Under the pieces are notes generated by a model. The model did no database searches, was not told the DNA's origin, and saw nothing but the letters and a program-made list of their open reading frames with translations. Below are positions 15,692 through 23,538 of a stretch of DNA of 64,000 bases, piece by piece. The position numbers and the translations under genes were made by a program. Numbering within the stretch: position 1 is the first letter of the stretch; every line of letters begins with the position of its first letter. Source of the stretch: a virus; IMG/VR virus record IMGVR_UViG_3300025082_002887, positions 1-64,000 of that record. One strand, 5' to 3'.

Positions 15692-15996
15692 TGGAAGAAA
15701 CTCTAAAAACAAAAGATTGGAAAACTGTTGGTACTTTTTCTACCTACAAAGAAGCAGATAGGCTTCGAAATGAATTGGTAGAAAAACACACATTAGTTAA
15801 AGTTAAGATGGGGGCCCCAGCGAGCAAACAGAATGTTTTTAGAGTTAAATGCTGGGACCCTCCTCCAATCAAAAAAGAAATAAAAAAAGAACGAAAACAG
15901 ATTAAAAAAGGTAAAAACAACAAAAGGCAGCTAAAGAATGAAAGCAGGAAGATACGCGCTGGACGAGACGAATCGCAAGATTTTTATCGGAAGTAA
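15691..15996 (+). CDS. Small basic hypothetical protein
   Basis: The protein has 101 residues. The first 60 form a compact domain (KDWKTVGTFSTYKEADRLRN, VKVKMGAPASKQNVFRVKCW) that resembles a small alpha/beta fold. The last 40 are almost all Lys, Arg, Glu and Asn, so a nucleic-acid-binding tail is plausible. It starts within the stop of the 27-aa peptide and overlaps the next frame by 59 bases, so its 3' end or the next start might be shorter than written. Function is unknown. Confidence 0.5.
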   Translation: MEETLKTKDWKTVGTFSTYKEADRLRNELVEKHTLVKVKMGAPASKQNVFRVKCWDPPPIKKEIKKERKQIKKGKNNKRQLKNESRKIRAGRDESQDFYRK

Positions 15997-16144
15997 AGTA
16001 AAATACAAAAATCGTATTTTTCTCGTTGAAGACATTGAATATTTAGACTGGACCATTAAGCAATTTTTAACCCTTGTTGATAACAAAAACAAAAACAAAA
16101 AATTAAAGTTTATCTCACCTAAAGATGTAAAGGCAATACATTGA
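15938..16144 (+). CDS. Small hypothetical protein
   Basis: The protein has 68 residues, with motifs GSKVKYKNRIFLVEDIEYLD and KFISPKDVKAIH; these suggest an SH3- or KOW-like small beta barrel. It overlaps the upstream gene by 59 bases in another frame and its stop overlaps the TTG start of the next gene. Both the overlap and the clean protein-like sequence suggest it is translated. Function is unknown. Confidence 0.5.
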   Translation: MKAGRYALDETNRKIFIGSKVKYKNRIFLVEDIEYLDWTIKQFLTLVDNKNKNKKLKFISPKDVKAIH

Positions 16145-17193
16145 AGAAAAATATATTAATTGTTGGTACTGGCACAATTGGCGAGCCCCTGATTGGCCTC
16201 CTGGCAGACTTCAGAAAAAAATTAAATATCGGGCAAGTAATTTTTCATAAAAGAACGCCCTTGATAGATGAAGTGGCGAAAGTCAACAGTCTAATAAAGA
16301 GAGGTGCCAAATTGGCTGTGAATGAAGATCTAATCTCTTCCTTCAAGGAGCTACGTCATAAAGTTTCATACAATTTCCAGGAAGCTCTAGAGAAAGCAGA
16401 TGTTGTAATCGATTGCACCCCCGCTGGTAACGAGCATAAAAAGAAGCATTACGTAAAATACCCAGGCAAAACTTTTATAGCGCAAGGTAGCGAAAAGGGC
16501 TTTGGAGTACCATATGCATATGGTATCAATGACGAGGTACTCGATAAGAAGCCCTCTTTCATTCAAGTTGTTAGTTGCAACACGCATAATATTGCCTCCA
16601 TTATAAACTCAATCGACCCGAGCATTGGTAGCATAGAGCGTGGAGATTTTGTTTGTATTCGGAGAGCTAATGACATAAGCCAAGAAGGAGGCTTTATACC
16701 CTCCCCACAGGTTGGAGTCCACAATTCTGAAAAGTTTGGTACCCACCACGCTAAGGATGCATACGATCTGTTTCGTACAAAGAATAAGTTTGTCAATATT
16801 TTTTCAAGTGCCCTCAAAGTTAATTCTCAATATATGCACATTATTCGCTTTAATTTGGTAGCCTATGGGCACATATCAAAAGAAAATTTAATTAATCGCT
16901 TTAGAGAGAACAAGTTTGTAGCGCTCACTCACAAAGAAGCGACAAACAGAGTGTTTTCTTTTGGTAGAGATCATGGATATTATGGACGAATATTTAATCA
17001 AACAGTAGTATCGATTCCATCTTTAACAGCAACTAGTCTCCCTGGAAAAACACAAGTCAGCGGATTTTGTTTTACACCTCAAGATGGGAATTCGCTACTT
17101 AGCAGCGTTGCAGCTGCTTTATATGGAATTTATGGAGAAGATTATCTTTCAAAGATGGCGATATTTGATGATTTTCTTTTTTCGGAGATTTAA
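16141..17193 (+). CDS. Type II (archaeal-type) glyceraldehyde-3-phosphate dehydrogenase homologue
   Basis: It starts at TTG (TTGA overlap with the upstream stop) and gives 350 residues, close to the family's usual length of about 340. The N-terminus KKNILIVGTGTIGEPLIGLL is a Rossmann nucleotide-binding site. VIDCTPAGNEHKKKHYVKYP near residues 89-108 parallels the 'DATPGG...K..Y' segment of archaeal GAPDH, followed by FIAQGSEKG where the family has FQGGEK. VVSCNTHN places Cys146 at the catalytic-cysteine position, where archaeal enzymes have SCNTTG. The usual T-G after CNT is H-N here, so substrate or activity may differ. The neighbours offer no glycolytic context. A related NAD(P)-dependent aldehyde dehydrogenase with another substrate is possible. 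Confidence 0.72.
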   Translation: MKKNILIVGTGTIGEPLIGLLADFRKKLNIGQVIFHKRTPLIDEVAKVNSLIKRGAKLAVNEDLISSFKELRHKVSYNFQEALEKADVVIDCTPAGNEHKKKHYVKYPGKTFIAQGSEKGFGVPYAYGINDEVLDKKPSFIQVVSCNTHNIASIINSIDPSIGSIERGDFVCIRRANDISQEGGFIPSPQVGVHNSEKFGTHHAKDAYDLFRTKNKFVNIFSSALKVNSQYMHIIRFNLVAYGHISKENLINRFRENKFVALTHKEATNRVFSFGRDHGYYGRIFNQTVVSIPSLTATSLPGKTQVSGFCFTPQDGNSLLSSVAAALYGIYGEDYLSKMAIFDDFLFSEI

Positions 17194-17520
17194 ATGCAAT
17201 TTAATTACGGCTATGTTTGCGAACCAAACAATATATCAATAACAGTAGAAAACACCCCCACTTATAGTAAAGGAATAAAGATTATTTTTTATCTTGGCAA
17301 CAAAGAAGCATTTTCTACAATTCAATCACTTCCAACTTTTACTCCTGATAAAGATGATATTGATGATGTTGTCAGATCATATTGCAATTTAATAAAAGGC
17401 TGTACTAAAAAATATATACAAGGTCGCTTCCCAATAAATAAAGTTATGACGGTAATGTTAGTTAATCAATCTTTAAAAAAAGTGCGCACAAAAATTGGAA
17501 AAACAATTTGGACAAGCTAG
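17194..17520 (+). CDS. Hypothetical protein
   Basis: The protein has 108 residues and starts directly after the GAPDH-like stop. It contains strands and helices (KGIKIIFYLGNKEAFSTIQS, DDIDDVVRSYCNLIKGC) but no family I recognise. It ends at TAG 17518-17520, and the convergent minus-strand gene's stop begins at the very next base, so there is no room for a conventional terminator between them. Confidence 0.5.
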   Translation: MQFNYGYVCEPNNISITVENTPTYSKGIKIIFYLGNKEAFSTIQSLPTFTPDKDDIDDVVRSYCNLIKGCTKKYIQGRFPINKVMTVMLVNQSLKKVRTKIGKTIWTS

Positions 17521-18264
17521 CTAGAGGTGGGAGTATCTACCATTATTATCTTCAATAAAATCCATTAATGATTCATAAGTTGGCCCTAAAGAAATTACGG
17601 GAAACCTTATAAGCAAAGAGTGAATCAACCCTACTAATTCAAATTTATCGTTTAAGACCATCGAACCAGAAGATCCCGGCGCAGCCGGTAACGTATACAC
17701 AGAAACACGATTGAGACCCCATTTATTTGTTGCTTCTCCGTTATGAAAGCCATCAATTATTGGTACCATCTGATAATCAAATATTCCAACCGGCGCGCCA
17801 ATATTATATATACGAGATCCGGGCAACGGCTTATAAGCTGCAATTTTAACTGGTGGCCTTCGAAGGTTTTTGGCAAACAACATGCATATGTCATTAGCAT
17901 TATCTCTTTCTAACGCCACAGCCTTATACTTTTTACCATCAATGTCAACTAATTTAAAGGTGGTGTAAAGGGCGGTAGGTTCAGAAGCGCAAACATGAGC
18001 GGCAGTTATAACTAAACTTCCATTATTGGTGTTTTTTATTACAAAGCCAGACCCGATATAACGAGCGGTTTCGCCAATTTTAATGCACCTTTTAAAGAGA
18101 CATATTTTACTTTCTTCCTTCACTGTTACGAACATAAAAGAATCGCGAGGTAAATTGTGTGCCGTTTCTTCGGCTGTATAGTGATAGGTGTTTTTATTGT
18201 GGTGGTGGGTATAGGTGCATGTTACTAAAAAAAGAACTAATAGAGACATTAGAATTTTTTTCAT
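17521..18264 (-). CDS. Trypsin-like serine protease, predicted lipoprotein
   Basis: I chose the start at 18264 because its ATGA overlaps the upstream stop and gives a proper signal sequence, MKKILMSLLVLFLVTC; LVTC (Cys16) is a lipobox, so lipid anchoring in the envelope is likely. The 247-residue protein has the chymotrypsin-fold triad: VITAAHVC (His90), NANDICML (Asp125) and APGSSGS (Ser199 in GSSG). The pattern resembles Trypsin_2/DegP-like proteases without a PDZ domain. It is co-oriented and translationally coupled with the secreted protein upstream. Being on the opposite strand to nearly everything else, it looks like an accessory 'moron' cassette acting on the infected cell's envelope. 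Confidence 0.78.
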   Translation of the reverse strand: MKKILMSLLVLFLVTCTYTHHHNKNTYHYTAEETAHNLPRDSFMFVTVKEESKICLFKRCIKIGETARYIGSGFVIKNTNNGSLVITAAHVCASEPTALYTTFKLVDIDGKKYKAVALERDNANDICMLFAKNLRRPPVKIAAYKPLPGSRIYNIGAPVGIFDYQMVPIIDGFHNGEATNKWGLNRVSVYTLPAAPGSSGSMVLNDKFELVGLIHSLLIRFPVISLGPTYESLMDFIEDNNGRYSHL

Positions 18265-18731
18265 TTGGAAGCCAACTCCAGTTTCCATCGTATTTCAACC
18301 TTTTTTTTGCCATTCTTGTCTTTGGTTGTTTTTTCTTTGTATTCTGCTATTATATTTGATCCGTTGGTTGTCCATCTTGCAATTGTTTCTTGAGGGTTTA
18401 TTTCTTTATAGCGCCCCATTGCTACGTCAATTATGAACTGGATGCTGGCCTTTACCAAAGAAGCATCTTCTGTTTTATATCGCGTAATAACATGTGTTTT
18501 CTTTTCTTTATGAATTTTGTCCAACCACACAAGACATCTTGCGAATTTTGGTAAAATTTGTTTTTTGACCGAGGCCTCTTGTGAACTTACAACTTCATAT
18601 AGAAATCCCTTAATGGCATATATCTGATCGTTGTCCATGGGTGTACACCCCTTTTTGCATAGCACCACCTTAGCTTGCGCTAAAGCTGGAACGAGCAAAA
18701 GCATGAGTGTGGTCATCAATGCTTTTTTCAT
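18261..18731 (-). CDS. Secreted hypothetical protein with signal peptide
   Basis: The protein has 156 residues and a standard type I signal peptide, MKKALMTTLMLLLVPALAQA, with AQA before the cleavage site. AGGAGG lies about 11 bases before the ATG. The mature part is mainly helical, with two Cys near the N-terminus (LCKKGC) and a basic C-terminus. Its stop overlaps the start of the protease gene, so the two are likely made together and may work together in the periplasm. No family is recognised; a substrate, inhibitor or chaperone of the protease are all possible. Confidence 0.65.
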   Translation of the reverse strand: MKKALMTTLMLLLVPALAQAKVVLCKKGCTPMDNDQIYAIKGFLYEVVSSQEASVKKQILPKFARCLVWLDKIHKEKKTHVITRYKTEDASLVKASIQFIIDVAMGRYKEINPQETIARWTTNGSNIIAEYKEKTTKDKNGKKKVEIRWKLELASK

Positions 18732-18808
18732 TTTTAAAGAACCTCCTAATAATAACTATGAGCGAAATAAAACAACAGTTCTTTTTCTTAATAAAATAAT
18801 CAAAACTA

Positions 18809-18816
18809 TTTATAAT
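18809..18816 (-). promoter_or_regulatory. Candidate T4-late-type promoter (TATAAATA), minus strand
   Basis: Read on the minus strand, this is an exact match to the T4 late-promoter -10 element. It lies about 78 bases upstream of the secreted-protein start in the divergent intergenic region. A gp55-like sigma factor is encoded at 41527, so the element has a plausible reader. A plus-strand TATAAT (18813-18818) overlaps it and could serve phoH. Eight bases in an AT-rich region can occur by chance, so confidence is limited. Confidence 0.4.
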
Positions 18817-18840
18817 GTGCATTAAATACAAATCATTTAT

Positions 18841-20151
18841 ATGGCGAAAAAAACTTATATTCTAGATACAAGCGTCTACCTAACAGACGCAAACGCGCTA
18901 ACTGCTTACCAAAACAATGATATAATCATTCCATTTAAAGTTTTAGAGGAAGTAGATAAGCACAAGAAGCGACAAGATAGTGTCGGCTCTAACGCTCGAA
19001 AAACAATTCGAACGCTTGATTCCATAAGAGAGCGCGGTTCGCTCTATAAGGGGGTCCGGATCGCCAAAGGAAAGGGTATTGTGACGGTTAAGGGCGCCGA
19101 AAGTAATCTTTTGGACACATCTATAGCAGATAATGAAATAATTACAGTTGCACTAGAAGAAAAACAAAGAAATGAACAAAGAAAGGTGATCCTGGTTTCG
19201 CGCGACATTAATATGCGCGTAAAATGCGATGCGCTGAATCTTTTAACCGAAGACTACATTATTAATCAAGTAGTCAAAGATACCGATCATTTGTATACAG
19301 GCTTTAAGATGCACCTTGTTGATGATCAAATTATTGACCAGTTTTATAATGGAGAAAAAATTTATTTAGACAAAGAGGACGTGGCACTGCAACCGAATCA
19401 CTTTTTAATGCTAGTTTCCAACTCCAATGAAAAGAAAACTGCACTTGCAAGATTTTATAATTATTCAAAGCCCCTTAAAAGAATTAATGGGGAACATAAA
19501 CATGGCGTATGGAACGTACGAGCCCGCAACAAAGAACAAAGTTTCGCTCTTGATTTATTGATGGATCCTGATGTCCAAGTCGTCACTTTGGTCGGAAAAG
19601 CTGGTAGCGGCAAAACACTTTTATCTATAGCCGCCGGCTTAGCTCAGGCGGTGGAAGAAATCAAAGATACTACGTATAAGAGATTGATCGTGTCTCGCCC
19701 AATTCAGCCGTTAGGAAAAGATATTGGATATCTACCCGGAACAATGGAAGAAAAAATGGCGCCTTGGCTTAGTCCCATCCAAGACAACTTGAGATATTTA
19801 ATGGGGAATGATAAAGAAACCTTAAGAATGTATACGTCACAAGGTATAATAGAGATTGAAGCTTTGACTTATATAAGAGGGCGCTCAATTGCAGATGCTT
19901 TTATTATAATCGACGAAGCACAGAACTTGACAGCACATGAATTAAAGACTATAATTACAAGAGTGGGCGAGAACACAAAAGTTGTGCTAACTGGAGATAT
20001 CGATCAAATTGATAATGCGTATGTTGATGAAACATCAAATGGATTAGCATACGCAGTAGAAAAATTTAAGAGTCATGATCTATCGGGTCACATTACTTTA
20101 GTAAAGGGCGAAAGATCTAAAGTTGCCACATTAGCAGCAAAAATTCTTTAA
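18841..20151 (+). CDS. phoH: PIN-PhoH family ATPase
   Basis: Residues 1-140 form a PIN nuclease-like domain (ILDTSVYLTD, VLEEVDKHK, LVSRDINMRVK with acidic metal-binding residues). Residues 230-436 form the PhoH P-loop ATPase: VGKAGSGKT (251-259, Walker A), VSRPIQPLGKDIGYLPG, and FIIIDEAQNLT near 356 (Walker B), then TGDIDQID. This two-domain form (PhoH2/YlaK-like) is an RNA-processing or helicase-type protein and is frequent in marine phages. The start has no clear Shine-Dalgarno; an overlapping TATAAT lies 23 bases upstream. It follows the divergent minus-strand cassette, so it begins a new transcription unit. Confidence 0.88.
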   Translation: MAKKTYILDTSVYLTDANALTAYQNNDIIIPFKVLEEVDKHKKRQDSVGSNARKTIRTLDSIRERGSLYKGVRIAKGKGIVTVKGAESNLLDTSIADNEIITVALEEKQRNEQRKVILVSRDINMRVKCDALNLLTEDYIINQVVKDTDHLYTGFKMHLVDDQIIDQFYNGEKIYLDKEDVALQPNHFLMLVSNSNEKKTALARFYNYSKPLKRINGEHKHGVWNVRARNKEQSFALDLLMDPDVQVVTLVGKAGSGKTLLSIAAGLAQAVEEIKDTTYKRLIVSRPIQPLGKDIGYLPGTMEEKMAPWLSPIQDNLRYLMGNDKETLRMYTSQGIIEIEALTYIRGRSIADAFIIIDEAQNLTAHELKTIITRVGENTKVVLTGDIDQIDNAYVDETSNGLAYAVEKFKSHDLSGHITLVKGERSKVATLAAKIL

Positions 20152-20156
20152 AAAGC

Positions 20157-20185
20157 TTGACAAAATAAAATATTATATATATAAT
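20157..20185 (+). promoter_or_regulatory. Consensus sigma70-type promoter overlapping a gene start
   Basis: TTGACA (20157-20162), exactly 17 bases, then TATAAT (20180-20185) is a perfect consensus promoter. Transcription would start near 20192, only about four bases before the ATG at 20196 and downstream of the GGAG that would serve it. Either the first gene is read as a nearly leaderless message from this promoter, or the promoter mainly serves genes further down such as the metallopeptidase at 20465. Confidence 0.6.
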
Positions 20186-20195
20186 GGAGATAAAT

Positions 20196-20462
20196 ATGAG
20201 TACTGAAAATGAAAATCCGGAATTGCTGCAGTCAGTAGAAAAATCAAACGAGTTGAAAGAATGGCTTGTAAACTATGTAGGAAATAAATATAATCCAGAT
20301 TCCGATGAAGTGACTGTAGAAATGATTATTAAAACAATGGCTGAAGAATTTCCTGAATTTCTTTTAGTTTTAGCTGAAGAAAATTTTATACGAGGATATC
20401 AACAAGCATTAGCTGATATCGATGAAGGAGAAAATTTAATGCAAAAAGATGGAGTGGTTTAA
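20196..20462 (+). CDS. Small acidic hypothetical protein
   Basis: I prefer the ATG at 20196 over 20184, because GGAG (20186-20189) lies six bases before it and the resulting MSTENENPELL start is natural. The 88-residue protein is acidic and helical (NELKEWLVNYVGNKYNPDSD, VTVEMIIKTMAEEFPEFLLV), and resembles small phage proteins of unknown role that sit near replication or nucleotide genes. No domain is recognised. Confidence 0.55.
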   Translation: MSTENENPELLQSVEKSNELKEWLVNYVGNKYNPDSDEVTVEMIIKTMAEEFPEFLLVLAEENFIRGYQQALADIDEGENLMQKDGVV

Positions 20463-20464
20463 TA

Positions 20465-21157
20465 GTGAATTATATTTCTGAAAGTGCTGAGAGAGCAAAA
20501 AAGAATAGTAGAGAAAAACATATATATGGAGACAAATTGGTTTATATAAAGGACCAACTGCCATATGGTTTTGATTTAAATTATGTGCTAGAAACAATAG
20601 AGAAATTAATCCCTCGAACGTTTTTTAGTAACATTGATTCAATTTATGTAGGAAAGTTTAAAATTTTAGATAATGGCGACCTTCCTTTCAATGCAAAATA
20701 TAAAGACAATGCTTTATATATCACGAATGATCAAGATAACGAAAATGATATGATGGATGACATTGTGCACGAAATTGCGCATGCCGTTGAAGAACAATTT
20801 GAAGAACAGCTTTATTCTGATGTCTCAATTGAAAACGAGTTTAGAGGAAAAAGAGAAACTTTATATCACCTTTTAGACCAAGAAGGATATGAGCCCCCCG
20901 GGAAACAATTTAATAATATCGAATACAACAAGTATTTTGACCATTATCTTTATAATATTGTAGGATATCCTACGCTAAACGCTTTAATCGCGGGCCTGTT
21001 TTATTCTCCATATGCTGTGACGTCTTATCGAGAATATTTTGCAAACGGTTTCGAGAACTATTTTTTAAGAGATCAAAACTATTTAAAGAAAGTAAGTCCG
21101 ATATTATATAATAAGATTGTCGACTTATTAGTTGACCAAACAGAAGAGGAATTATAG
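20465..21157 (+). CDS. Zinc metallopeptidase
   Basis: GTG start; 230 residues. DIVHEIAHAVEEQF gives the HExxH zinc site (about residues 99-108), and SYREYFANGFENYF near 180-195 offers the downstream Glu expected of gluzincin-like peptidases. The N-terminal third has a beta-rich stretch (IDSIYVGKFKIL, ALYITNDQD) typical of phage-encoded minimal metallopeptidases. The gene lies three bases after the preceding stop and in a plus-strand run towards the nuclease gene. Its target is unknown; a host or virion protein is possible. Confidence 0.7.
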   Translation: MNYISESAERAKKNSREKHIYGDKLVYIKDQLPYGFDLNYVLETIEKLIPRTFFSNIDSIYVGKFKILDNGDLPFNAKYKDNALYITNDQDNENDMMDDIVHEIAHAVEEQFEEQLYSDVSIENEFRGKRETLYHLLDQEGYEPPGKQFNNIEYNKYFDHYLYNIVGYPTLNALIAGLFYSPYAVTSYREYFANGFENYFLRDQNYLKKVSPILYNKIVDLLVDQTEEEL

Positions 21158-21160
21158 AAA

Positions 21161-21484
21161 ATGAATATTAAGTTTATCGATAAGAACACTGTAGAAATTA
21201 CAGCATCTTTAAAGTGGATCGCCACGCGCCCACCAGCGTCACAAAGGAAAATTATAAAAAAAGAAGAGTTTATTGCTAAGTTCAAAAAGAAACACCCTTC
21301 TTATACTGTAGAAAAAGTCGAAGGCCCCGATAAGATTTCCAACTTTAGAGAAGAAAGACAGTCTAAAGGGGCATGGGTGCTCACGGTATCGAAAATTGAA
21401 AAAAGCAAGCTTGCACCAAAAAAAGTAAAAAAAGTGATCACTAAACCGCAACAGCCACAAAAAGAAAAGAAACAAGGTGTTTAA
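21161..21484 (+). CDS. Small basic hypothetical protein
   Basis: The protein has 107 residues, mostly basic. The first 80 form an alpha/beta-type domain (IKFIDKNTVEITASLKWIAT, HPSYTVEKVEGPDKI), and the tail is Lys/Pro/Gln-rich. Its stop overlaps the start of the nuclease gene (TAATG), so translation is coupled. A nucleic-acid-binding helper for the nuclease would fit, but nothing proves it. Confidence 0.5.
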   Translation: MNIKFIDKNTVEITASLKWIATRPPASQRKIIKKEEFIAKFKKKHPSYTVEKVEGPDKISNFREERQSKGAWVLTVSKIEKSKLAPKKVKKVITKPQQPQKEKKQGV

Positions 21485-22260
21485 TGCCCCACATATCTTT
21501 CTCAGAATTAAAATTATGGAATGAGTGCCCCTGGAAACACAAGCTCGTTTATTTAGATGGCATCAAGGCCTTTGAGGGCAATGAGCACACAGCTTTTGGT
21601 ACAGCAATTCATTCTGTTTGTGAACAACTGGTCGAGAATAATATTAAAAATGCAGCTGAATATTTTCAGGAACAATTTTTAAAAGAACTACAAGAATTAC
21701 CAAAAGATTATGAATTGAAAAAAGATCTTGTTACTAGTATGCGTATGCAGGGATGTATGTTGATTGGCCATATATTGCCATCATTAAAAGATTATTTTGG
21801 AAGTTATGAGTTGGTTTCTGTTGAAGAAAAACTATATGTGCCCATTGAAGGATATGACGATTATAATTTTAAAGGGTATATTGATTTGGTTTTGAAAACT
21901 TCTGATGAAAAATATCATATTATTGATTGGAAGACGTGTTCTTGGGGTTGGGATCCACGACGCAAAAGTGATAGAATGACAACATATCAATTAACACTAT
22001 ATAAGCACTTCTTTTGTATTGAACATGGTATAGACACGTCAATGGTAGACACACACTTCGCGCTGCTTAAAAGAACAGCCAAAAAAAATAATATAGAGTT
22101 ATTTAAAGTTACTAGTGGTAATAAAAAAACTGAAAATGCCCTTAAATTATTGAATAAATCTCTTTATAATTTAACTAATAAAAATTATATTAAAAATCGC
22201 GCGGCGTGCCAAGGAAGATTTGGCCCCTGCGAATTTTTAAAATCACAACATTGCAATTAA
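21484..22260 (+). CDS. PD-(D/E)XK nuclease, RecB/Cas4-like
   Basis: The protein has 258 residues. SFSELKLWNECPWKHKLVYL at the N-terminus is the typical entry helix of this family. AFGTAIHSVCE gives the conserved His region, FKGYIDLV (near residue 130) the metal-binding Asp, and YHIIDWKT (near 150) the D-x-K catalytic pair. The C-terminus has Cys residues (CQGRFGPCEFLKSQHC) that, with the upstream WNECPW Cys, could form an iron-sulfur cluster as in Cas4/AddB-type nucleases. It probably acts on phage or host DNA ends. It precedes the glycan island by nine bases. Confidence 0.8.
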   Translation: MPHISFSELKLWNECPWKHKLVYLDGIKAFEGNEHTAFGTAIHSVCEQLVENNIKNAAEYFQEQFLKELQELPKDYELKKDLVTSMRMQGCMLIGHILPSLKDYFGSYELVSVEEKLYVPIEGYDDYNFKGYIDLVLKTSDEKYHIIDWKTCSWGWDPRRKSDRMTTYQLTLYKHFFCIEHGIDTSMVDTHFALLKRTAKKNNIELFKVTSGNKKTENALKLLNKSLYNLTNKNYIKNRAACQGRFGPCEFLKSQHCN

Positions 22261-22269
22261 GAGGCCCGC

Positions 22270-23538
22270 ATGAGCGAAAAAATTAAGATCATGACTATTA
22301 GTGATATGCCTTTTGCACCTTCTGGTGTGGGCACACAAACAAGATATATTATTGAGAATATGTTAAAAACTGGCAAATACAAATTTGTTAGCTTAGGGGG
22401 CGCTATGAAACACGCCTCGCACAAACCGATTACAACTGAAGAATGGGGCGAAGACTGGATTACTTTTCCAGTAGATGGATACGGCACACAAGAAATTGTA
22501 AGATCAATTCTTCGACAAGAAAAACCTGATATACTTTGGTTTATGACGGACCCAAGATTTTGGGGTTGGCTGTGGGAAATTGAAAACGAAATCCGCCCAC
22601 TGGTTCCAATGGTCTATTATCATGTTTGGGACAACTACCCCTACCCAGACTATAATAAAAAGTTTTATGAATCAAATGATTTGATCGCGACAATATCTAA
22701 AGTCACTGATGACGTTGTAAGAACTGTGGCGCCCTCAGTAAAATCAATTTACTTACCGCACGCTGTCAACACAGAAGCATTCAAAAAACACGATTCAGAA
22801 AAAGTTAAATCATTCGTTATGAACAGTTTTGGCGATAAATATGATCCGGATAAATTCATTTTCTTTTGGAACAATAGAAATGCACGCCGAAAACAAAGCG
22901 GCTCATTAATTTTTTGGTTTAAAAAGTTTTTAGATAAAGTGGGACACGACAAAGCTTCTTTAATAATGCATACCGATGTTAAAGATGCTCATGGGCAAAA
23001 CCTTGAAGAGATTGTTAACCATTTAGGAATAAACAATGGAGAAGTGATGTTCTCGCAGAAAAAAATAAATCCAGAAGTATTAGCATTATTATATAATATG
23101 GCTGATTGTACAATTAATATAGCAGATGCAGAAGGGTTTGGTTTATCTACTTTAGAATCATTGGCTTGCGAAACCCCCATTATTGTCAACATGACAGGAG
23201 GCCTACAGGAACAAGTAACAGATGGCGAAGAGTGGTTTGGAATTGGGGTAGAGCCTACATCCAAAGGAATAATCGGCTCACAGGAAATATCTTGGATTTA
23301 TGAGGACCGGCTTTCTGAAAAGGTGGTTGTTGATGCGATGTTAGAAATGTATAACAAGTCTAAAGAGGAAAGATCTGAATTGGGCAGGAAAGGGCGCAAT
23401 CACGTAATGACTAACTATAATTTTGATAATTTTATTAAAAAATGGGATGAAGTGTTTACAATGGTCCACGAAGAATATGGTTCGTGGGGCACGCGAAAAC
23501 CATATGATAATCGCTGGGTTTTAAAGGAGATCGCATGA
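22270..23538 (+). CDS. Glycosyltransferase, GT4-like
   Basis: The protein has 422 residues with a GT-B layout. The N-terminal domain starts KIMTISDMPFAPSGVGTQTR with the Gly-rich loop common in GT4 enzymes. The C-terminal domain has ADCTINIADAEGFGLSTLES followed by ACETPIIVNMTGG, the E-x7-E-type nucleotide-sugar motif. No signal peptide is present, so it is cytoplasmic. It is the first gene of the glycan island and its stop overlaps the next start (ATGA). The donor sugar cannot be read from sequence. Confidence 0.8.
   Translation: MSEKIKIMTISDMPFAPSGVGTQTRYIIENMLKTGKYKFVSLGGAMKHASHKPITTEEWGEDWITFPVDGYGTQEIVRSILRQEKPDILWFMTDPRFWGWLWEIENEIRPLVPMVYYHVWDNYPYPDYNKKFYESNDLIATISKVTDDVVRTVAPSVKSIYLPHAVNTEAFKKHDSEKVKSFVMNSFGDKYDPDKFIFFWNNRNARRKQSGSLIFWFKKFLDKVGHDKASLIMHTDVKDAHGQNLEEIVNHLGINNGEVMFSQKKINPEVLALLYNMADCTINIADAEGFGLSTLESLACETPIIVNMTGGLQEQVTDGEEWFGIGVEPTSKGIIGSQEISWIYEDRLSEKVVVDAMLEMYNKSKEERSELGRKGRNHVMTNYNFDNFIKKWDEVFTMVHEEYGSWGTRKPYDNRWVLKEIA

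Noticed and set aside
17505-17540. Possible bidirectional terminator between convergent genes
   Set aside because: The two stops touch and only CTAGCTAG is symmetrical; no GC-rich hairpin is visible, so I did not call a terminator.
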